From Megamerina dolium (Eukaryota > Arthropoda > Insecta > Diptera > Megamerinidae): a stretch of DNA of 64,000 nucleotides. The stretch is from contig OY978528.1 in the NCBI GenBank assembly GCA_963854835.1, positions 57,122,761 through 57,186,760 of the forward strand. The letters are read 5' to 3'. Positions 56,990 through 64,000 of the stretch are shown piece by piece. Positions within the stretch are counted from its first letter, which is position 1; every line of letters begins with the position of its first letter. Made by a program: the position numbers and the translations under genes. The notes beneath the pieces were generated by a model. The model saw only the letters and a list, made by a program, of their open reading frames with translations, made no database searches and was not told the DNA's origin.

Positions 56990-58905
56990 CTTACTTACTT
57001 ACTTATGTTGCCATTACAATCGAAAATCGAATCTAGCATGCTTCGCCAGGCAACCATTTTCTTTGCTAGCTGGTGCCAGTTAGAGTTTCCAAGCGCTGAC
57101 GAGTTCTCCAGTACTTGGTCTTTCCACCACTGGAGGTTAAATCTGCCTCTTCTGCCTCTTCCAAAGGGTTCCGTATATAACACCTTCTTAGCCGGAGCGT
57201 GGTCTTCCATTCTCTCGACGTGACCTAACCAGCATAGCCGCTAAATTTTAATGCGATTTATATGGCGGTGTCGGCATACAGCCCATACAGCTCGTGGTTG
57301 TACCTTATTCTATACTCGCCACCAACGCAAATAGGACCAACGATCTTGCTAAAATGAGCATTCTCTCATCTTAGGTAGAGATTCTCCAAGCGCCTTATGC
57401 GAGGGCAGGCATTATGAGAGACTTATATAGTATGGATTTCGTTTTTTGAGAGAGAGCCCGATTTCTCAATTGCTTACTTAGCACCTGTGAGCAAGAGTGA
57501 TCCTCCGCAATATCTCCAAGCTGACGTCATTACTAGTGATAATGCTCTGCGACTCTCTTTCCAACTGTGGAAACGCTGCACTAACTGCTCTGCCGATTCT
57601 CTGTTCATTCCGATTATCACAATATCATCGACATACGCTAACAGCAAGACACTTTTGTTGAAGATAGTGCCGTAGATATGCCGTAGATAAGCAGCTCGTA
57701 TTATTTTCTCCATAATAAGATTGAAGAAGTCGCACGATAATAAATCCCCTTGTCTGAAACCCCATTCGGTATTAAACCGTGCGCAAGAAATTCTTCCCAA
57801 TTTTTACTGCACGGAAGCTACACAGTGTCACTCTGCAAAGTCGAATGAGCTTCGGAGGAATACCGAACTTAGATATTTTTATGTAGAGGTAACCTCTTAC
57901 CGGATTTGTAATCAACAAATAGATGGTGTGTGAATAAAACGCACTATAAATTGAACTGAACAATTTGATGATTTTAGTCACAATTCATTTGTACGTATAA
58001 ATTTTTCAGTAATCAAAACGAGGCTTCTTTTATTCAACACTTTTAATGTTGTCAATCTTTTGTATGTAATGGCACAATAGTTCTATATATACAATAGTAT
58101 TATTGTATGTTTATACGTATGTACAATAAATAAGTATATAAATCGTTTAAATCACACAATATTTCGCACAACTTAATTAACACGATTTAGAATATAAAAC
58201 TATAGAAAACAAATCTTTTGAATTGTTAAAAATGAAAAAGGCGCGGAATGGCACGATCTCGATGGAAAAACTTCAAGGACCGAATGGTGATGAAAACATC
58301 GGTCGATCAACACGAACCGCGAGAACCCAACATAAAAGGTGGATTTATGTGGAGAGTTGGGTTGCCATATGGTAAGTATGAAAGGTAAGGTAGGTATAAC
58401 TTGTTTTAGGGGGACGTAAGTATAATTAATTCATTTTATAAATACTATTTCATTATTTTTACTTCTTTCTTTCAGGGACTGACCATATGGCTTGTCTAAA
58501 GGGATTTAGACAGTGTGTGTCGATCTGTTTTTTTGGGTCTTCTCCAGGATAAGGCGCTTTGTAAAAATCTGGTCGATGTTGGTTTTACCAGGTCTGAAGC
58601 CACACTGATAAGGTTCAATCAGTTTGTTAAGGATAGGCTTCAATCTTTTACACAGTATGCTCGATAGTACCTTGTATGTGATGCTAAGAAGACTTATTCC
58701 ACAGTAGTTGGCGCAATTGTGGGACAGAGAACATTGAACTTCCAATCATCGAGCACGCTTTCATCCTACCATATTCTGCTTATGAGCTGGTGCATGCTGG
58801 TGAGCAGCTCATCGTCTCCGGTCTTAAACACCTCGGCAGGCAGGTCATCAGCACCGGCATCTTTGTTGTTTTTCAGTGGATGTATTTGAAAATGAGCGAA
58901 ATGAT
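56990..58905 (-). mobile_element. RTE-type LINE, split by a 582-bp insertion
   Basis: The minus strand reads NNKDAGADDLPAEVFKTGDDE, then CANYCGISLLSITYKVLSS and PYQCGFRPGKTNIDQIF (RT motifs). After the insertion it reads KFGIPPKLIRLCRVTL, GFRQGDLLSCDFFN and LLAYVDDIVIIG (catalytic YVDD). The C-terminal part is GRRGRFNLQWWKDQV and NWHQLAKK. The 3' end at about 56995 is an (AAGT)n tail. Frames are broken, and the 5' part including the endonuclease is missing. Confidence 0.85.
57931..58512. mobile_element. Possible solo LTR inside the RTE LINE
   Basis: The insert starts TGAATAAAACG and ends TTTAGACA (TG...CA), flanked by GTGTG on both sides (57926-57930, 58513-58517). Removing the insert plus one GTGTG joins the LINE frame into QIDTHHLF, a block expected in this LINE family. 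Its length of 582 bp and the 5-bp duplication fit a solo LTR of a Gypsy or BEL/Pao element. There is no matching second LTR in the window. Because the flank is a GT repeat, the exact boundary is uncertain by 1-2 bases. Confidence 0.5.
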
Positions 58906-58909
58906 GAAA

Positions 58910-60890
58910 TGAATTAATCGAATAAAAACCAACCGTCCCTCCATACAAACGTATGCTTCCATATCTATGATTTCAATCGTATGAAAACCAAGCCTACCTT
59001 CCATATAAAAGTATATTGCAACCAAAAAATTTCCAACTAGGTCTATAAATATGCAGTTACTTGTATCTACAAATGTATATTGTTCATATACTTATGTATG
59101 TACATGCTCTCAAATTTTGCCATAGTCATGCAACTTTTTCGTCGATGGCCATTTCATTTGGCTTTTATTCTGAATCGTGAGCATCCATCTGCAGTAGTTT
59201 ATTGTAGCAACAACAACAACAACAATTAAAGGCTTTTATATCCTTTCAACTTAAAGTATCAACTATACCTATATTTTTTATTTTTTTTTTTATACCTATA
59301 TTGTATGTTTGTATGCAGTATCAATATTAAGGGAGAAAAGTACTCGTATATTGCATTTTTAATTTTCAAATTGATAGATTTAAAATCTCTCTTTTTTAGT
59401 ACGCACGCATACAAAGTGATTATTCGAATTTTTTTTTCTCTTCTTTCTTTATTATTATTCATTTACGCACTTCAACTCACGTCACAAAGATTTAAAAACT
59501 TTGCTTGCATTTTCTTTTACTTTGCGGAAGCAAAAATTTAAAAAACAAAAATCATGAGGTTGATAGAATTAATAGGGCCAAAATAGATACGGCTATGCTT
59601 CATGCTACACCCACTCAGTGTTAAATGCAACGGAAATGATTTAGACCGGATATATTTCATAGCCATAGGAAGTCATTTAAGTGGTATTTCACTTATACGT
59701 TTTTGTTGTTGTTTTTTAGATAGTTTAGTGTAATTTTTAATTGTTAATATTAATTATTTTTGTCGTGGGAATTCTCTGTTGCAAAAACAGCAGTCATAGT
59801 AGTACTTACTAGGACTCTTTTTACATGCAATGCCGCCTATAATAACTATAAAGTACATATACAGTTGGTACATGTGTAACAACCAGCAGCCCTTTTTGAT
59901 CCTTTGATTGGAAAGAACAACAATTCGGGTGTGAGCAGGAACAGAACTAGTGTACATCAAACGAATGCAAGGCAGTCGCATAATAAAACTACTTAAAAAG
60001 TAATTTAAAATTTTTTAATTACTTTACTTGCAAGATCAACATTACCATCGACAAACGGAGGCCAATTTGGACACTGTATCTATACTTCGTTCAACTATTA
60101 TTAATTTGTTGTTGGTTTTTTTTTGTTATGAACCATTGTAATGGAGAGGTGGTTGGGTTTGGTATTCAATTTGTTACATGACTCTTTAAAAGTTTACACT
60201 TCTAATGTCTATTTTCGGCAAGCACAACTTTTACATTGTGACATTTTTGCTATTTTCTGTGACTGAGATGATGACTGGAGTTGTAATTTTTTTCGTCTTT
60301 CTTTACATTGTGAACACACTATAAAGTCAATAAAAGGAAATACACATTCTTTAAGAAAAAAATTAATTTACATTAAAAAAGAATATTATTATTATTATTA
60401 TTAAACAAAAGTCGAAGAATTCTAACTTATTTGGCTGTCTTTAATTCATTCTAGCATTCTATGTATATATACCTTTTGTATTGTAAAATATGAAAGAAAA
60501 TATGCATACATAGATAATTAAAGTACATCATCTCATACAATCCCCATAAATATTCAACACCATGTTTTCAAAAAAAAAAAAAAAAGAATAAAATAAAGAA
60601 AGTTATGAAAATTGAAAAAAAGTTTAATAACTTCACAGTATTTGAAGATATTTTTCATATTCAATAGAATTCATTAAATACTTAAGCAAGTAGGTGGACA
60701 ATGCTTAAATGTAATTCAACTTTTACGGATAATGTGAGTTGGTTGAATTAAAGTTCATGTTTATTTAAAATTTATTTCTTTAGAAAGGAAAGACGAAAGG
60801 ATGAATAAGCCCATTGAATGCTGACTATAGATCTAAAGGTCCAACAATTGAAAATAATATTATGTAAAATAATATTATGTACTTGTATTG
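58910..60890. other. Intergenic DNA
   Basis: No gene is recognised. Simple repeats include (CAA)n near 59208-59225 and (TTA)n near 60385-60402. Confidence 0.55.
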
Positions 60891-60900
60891 TGAGACAGAC

Positions 60901-62126
60901 ACACAGAGCTACACACTCTTCCACAAGCGGCACGACTTCACAAAATATTGTCCCAAGGATCACTCAAATAGCATCGGTCTTAACACAAACAAATACGCTA
61001 CCTGCCCCCTATCCTACAATTGTACATCGGAACTCTAGTAGATGGGTGATATATTCGACAAAGACAAAGTCAAATGGGCAGTGTCATCCTTCCTACGTTA
61101 CAAAGCCCCGGGATGGTGATGGGATCTTTCCATCTATCCTTCAAAATGCCTTAGATGCAATGCTGGAACAGCTAATTAGTCTCTTCCTAGCCAGTTACAA
61201 ATTTGGGTATATTCCGAGCGCGTGGCGAAAAGCAAACGTGATTTTTATCCCCAAACAAGGAAATAAACCAACAGAACTCCCGAAATCGTTCCGTCCCATC
61301 AGTTTAACTTCTTTTATTCTGGAAAAAATGGAACGACTAGCATGTTATATTCGACCTAAATCGATATTCGGTTGTTATGGCCACGTAAGTAAGTAAGTAG
61401 TGGAACGACTTATAGATCTAGGCAAATCAACCGAATCTCCAATACATTATCTCGTATCCAAAATCGAAAAATCCTTCATTTCCAAAGAACCAGCTCTTTG
61501 TGCTTTTCTAGACATGAAGGTGCTTCCGACAATATTGAGTGTAAGTCTCTCACTAGAGCTTTCGCACGTAGAGGTATAGATGAATACTCAGTGATTTGGG
61601 TAAAAGCTATGCTGGAAAACTGAGTAATTTCAGTGGTCAACTGTCTTCCAAACAGAAATACATGCGATAGAACTTTGTGTACGTCATATACATGCCTAAG
61701 GGCTCAAAACAGCGCTCATTCTTATTTGCTCAGACAGCCAATCCGCCATCAAATCGGGCCCGAAACCTTTCTGCGGTATAAGCTGGGCATCGGCCAAAGC
61801 TATGATAGAAAAACATTACCACGACAAATACCTTCTACAATGGACAAATTCAACGGGCCAAGCGAAAGCTCTCATCAGCTTTAATGCAGCTTTTGACAGA
61901 ATTAGTCTTAGCAGAACAAACGTACGCCTAATAAAATGGTCTTGAGTACAAAAGTTCTCGTTTGATTGCAGTGCCCGTAACACTAGTGGTTTGCGCCCAG
62001 AGGTATCAGCTATAGGGCTCATATCCTCTAACAGACCTTGGTCTGGTTTCGCGTGGTCCACTTGGTGAACAAGGATTATGTCCTTGTTCCAGCGTCACAC
62101 TCTCTTTTGATTGATTGATTGATTTG
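60901..62126 (+). mobile_element. Loa/I-type LINE, 5'-truncated, 14-bp target duplication
   Basis: ATTGTGAGACAGAC flanks the element exactly (60887-60900 and 62127-62140). The plus strand encodes YKFGYIPSAWRKANVIFIPKQ and SFRPISLTSFILEKMERL (start of the RT). After a nested insertion come STESPIHYLVSKIEKS and FLDM. Further on is an RNase H-like LICSDSQSAIKS block. RT plus RNase H points to the Loa/I group; the exact clade is uncertain. The 3' end is (TTGA)n and is shared with 17887-18052. Frames are broken after FLDM. Confidence 0.85.
61339..61400 (+). mobile_element. 62-bp LINE tail nested in the Loa-type LINE
   Basis: TGGAACGACT flanks it exactly (61329-61338 and 61401-61410). The insert ends GGTTGTTATGGCCACGTAAG followed by AAGT repeats, the same tail as at 4915-4944 and at the RTE end near 56995. 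Deleting the insert and one duplication copy makes the host reverse-transcriptase frame continuous. Confidence 0.88.
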
Positions 62127-62140
62127 ATTGTGAGACAGAC

Positions 62141-63540
62141 GATTTTGTCGATGTTTTTTATTTGATGTATCCTTGTAACGGCCTCTAGGCAGTAATGACA
62201 GTCAATTTTTAAGAACATCACTTTCGTTAAAGAGCCTACTTCAAATGTAGTGATTGTAAGTAAGTATGTTCAAAAAATATCTTATAAAGGAAAAGGCTAA
62301 TAAAGGGTGATCTTTCATTTTAAATCCTTAAAGATAATTTTGCGTCAATTATTCAAAGCTACCAGAATATCATTTTATGAACCTACATAATTATAACTCA
62401 TCTTTACATTCTTTAGAGCATTTTTTGTCAGTGTTGTTAAACCATGGATTTTCCCTTAAAATTTTGTTAAAATCGAGCGCTTTAAATTGGGGGTGTTTAA
62501 TTTCTTCAAATAAGTAAGTTTCCGCTATTTTCTCACTATTTAAGCAATTTATATATTTTAAAATAATTGATTATTAAACTATTTAAATCATTGTATTGTA
62601 AATCATTGTAATAGCTCAGAAAGTTGAGATTTTATTATTTCCCATAATTTTTTGGTATTTTTTTTTATATAAAATATTTGATATTATTACACATTTTACA
62701 TATAAATATTAAATATACTATTTATATCCATCATATTATCATGCATATAAACTCGATGTCTACGTATTCATTCATATTCATTTACTTAATTTGCATAATC
62801 CAAAATATGAAAAAAATTTTCTAGTTTTACACGCTGTACTTTGATGTAAAAAAGTAAAAAAATAAAAAAATGGATAATATTAAAATACTATAACTACATT
62901 TTAGTAATAAAATCAAAATGAATATATCCTTCATATTATATGTTATACTACAGAATATCAGGGCACATACGTACTATAAAAATATCACAATAATAGCAAT
63001 GAAGAAATAAAATGAAAATCACTACAAATCAGTATAAGAGATGATGGTATAGTAAAATAAAAAATTCATTGAAGCTATAACAGATCATATGGATATAAAC
63101 AAGTACACGTACGTACACACACAATTATGTACATGCTCGTTCACATTAATGCACATACTAGACTCCTACAACGACTCATACATATCGCGTTTTAAGACAT
63201 TCTCTTCAAATTCAGCTCTATCATTTGCACAACAGTTACTCAGCGATTGAGCGAAATAATATAGAGAAAATAAAGAGAAGAGTGTCATTCACTGCACTGA
63301 GCTAAAGATGGATGGTCTTGTTTGGTTTATTAGCCATTGTAGTTATAACTTGAAGGAGCAATACACTCGAAAGGCAGTTGATTCGAAGTCAACAATGACC
63401 TTGCGTAGTTTTTGTAATTAAAACAAAGCAGACTACTTTATTCAAATGTATGTTTAATTCAAATGTATCTTAAAAGATGTATTTGTATATTATTATTGTT
63501 AATGAGGGATGTAGCATCTATTTATGGGGGAAGATCTATC
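62141..63540. other. Intergenic AT-rich DNA
   Basis: No gene is recognised. Confidence 0.5.
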
Positions 63541-64000
63541 GAGCACCTTCATTTTGGTTCAAAGTATTTCTTCGAGTCCAACATCCTCTAAGTAATGTAG
63601 TATTGCGCTATATTCCCGAGCCTGATTGCCCCATGAGTTAGTAGATGTTCACCTAGGTGTTTCATTCGTTTGTCCATTAGTGAGGGGCACACCTCCAGCA
63701 CGTGTTTCGAGTTTTCATCCTTCTCCCCGCAAAACCTACAAATTTCATTAGAGAAAATTCCCAGTTTTGGCAGGTGATGATAGTTCAGCCTACAATGTCC
63801 TGTCAGAATACCTGTAATGATTCTTAAGTTATTCTAATTTAGCTTCATACAATCCTCAAATCTATTTAGTTTATATGTTCCTAAGAGTGACTTTGATTGT
63901 AATAGATTTTCCCGGTAGATTTACAAAATATTGCTTCCTTTGTATATCTTCTGCTTCCATTGGAATGGTTCCGGGCCTACAAACGGGGTTTCTACTCCCT
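63540..64000 (-). mobile_element. LINE C-terminal fragment running off the window
   Basis: The minus strand reads LTGHCRLNYHHLPKLGI followed by CRFCGEKDENSKHVLEVCPS, the C-terminal zinc-finger-like region common to RNase H-bearing insect LINEs. Upstream on the minus strand, VGPEPFQW matches the GPEPF segment of the RNase H end. The element continues beyond 64000. Confidence 0.7.

Overview
The window is AT-rich, intron- and microsatellite-rich insect DNA. The two real genes read best as fly orthologues of Blimp-1 and lin-28. The mixture of mariner, S-like Tc1, piggyBac-like, RTE, Loa and Jockey relics plus a tRNA-headed SINE suggests a large-genome schizophoran fly, most likely a tephritid-type fruit fly. 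This assignment is inference from protein similarity and repeat content recalled from memory; no search was run.

Layout. 1-5046: non-coding DNA upstream of, or inside, the first intron of Blimp-1, with many microsatellites and a strand-biased TGAGT motif. 5299-11171 (+): Blimp-1 (PRDM1-like), four confident coding exons plus one candidate 39-nt in-frame microexon. 11172-about 13100: probable long 3' UTR. 13104-34800: an intergenic stretch about 21 kb long, filled with decayed transposons (a hAT-like element, mariner and Tc1-related relics, Jockey, RTE-like and Loa-like LINE pieces, SINEs) and a (TA)n tract of about 190 bp. 34800-35919: a CG-richer putative promoter and 5' UTR. 35920-49540 (+): lin-28 in four exons, with a 12.8-kb first intron loaded with transposons, including a nearly intact 1.7-kb Tc1-type element with 234-bp inverted repeats. 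50345-52450: a diverged ~150-bp tandem array directly after the lin-28 poly(A) signal, itself interrupted by a SINE and a mariner. 53900-64000: more nested mobile elements (mariner, piggyBac-like, an RTE LINE split by a possible solo LTR, a Loa-like LINE carrying a nested LINE tail, and a partial LINE running off the end).

The two genes are regulators in the same orientation. Blimp-1 is a PR-domain/zinc-finger transcriptional repressor (ecdysone-timed in flies) and lin-28 is a cold-shock/zinc-knuckle RNA-binding heterochronic protein. I recall them being neighbours in Drosophila melanogaster as well, so the pair is probably conserved synteny.

The most interesting items are the candidate microexon that would insert 13 residues into the Blimp-1 PR domain, the possible retained-intron C-terminus of Blimp-1, the ~150-bp tandem array, and a series of LINE tails with exact target-site duplications that let the insertion history be read base by base.
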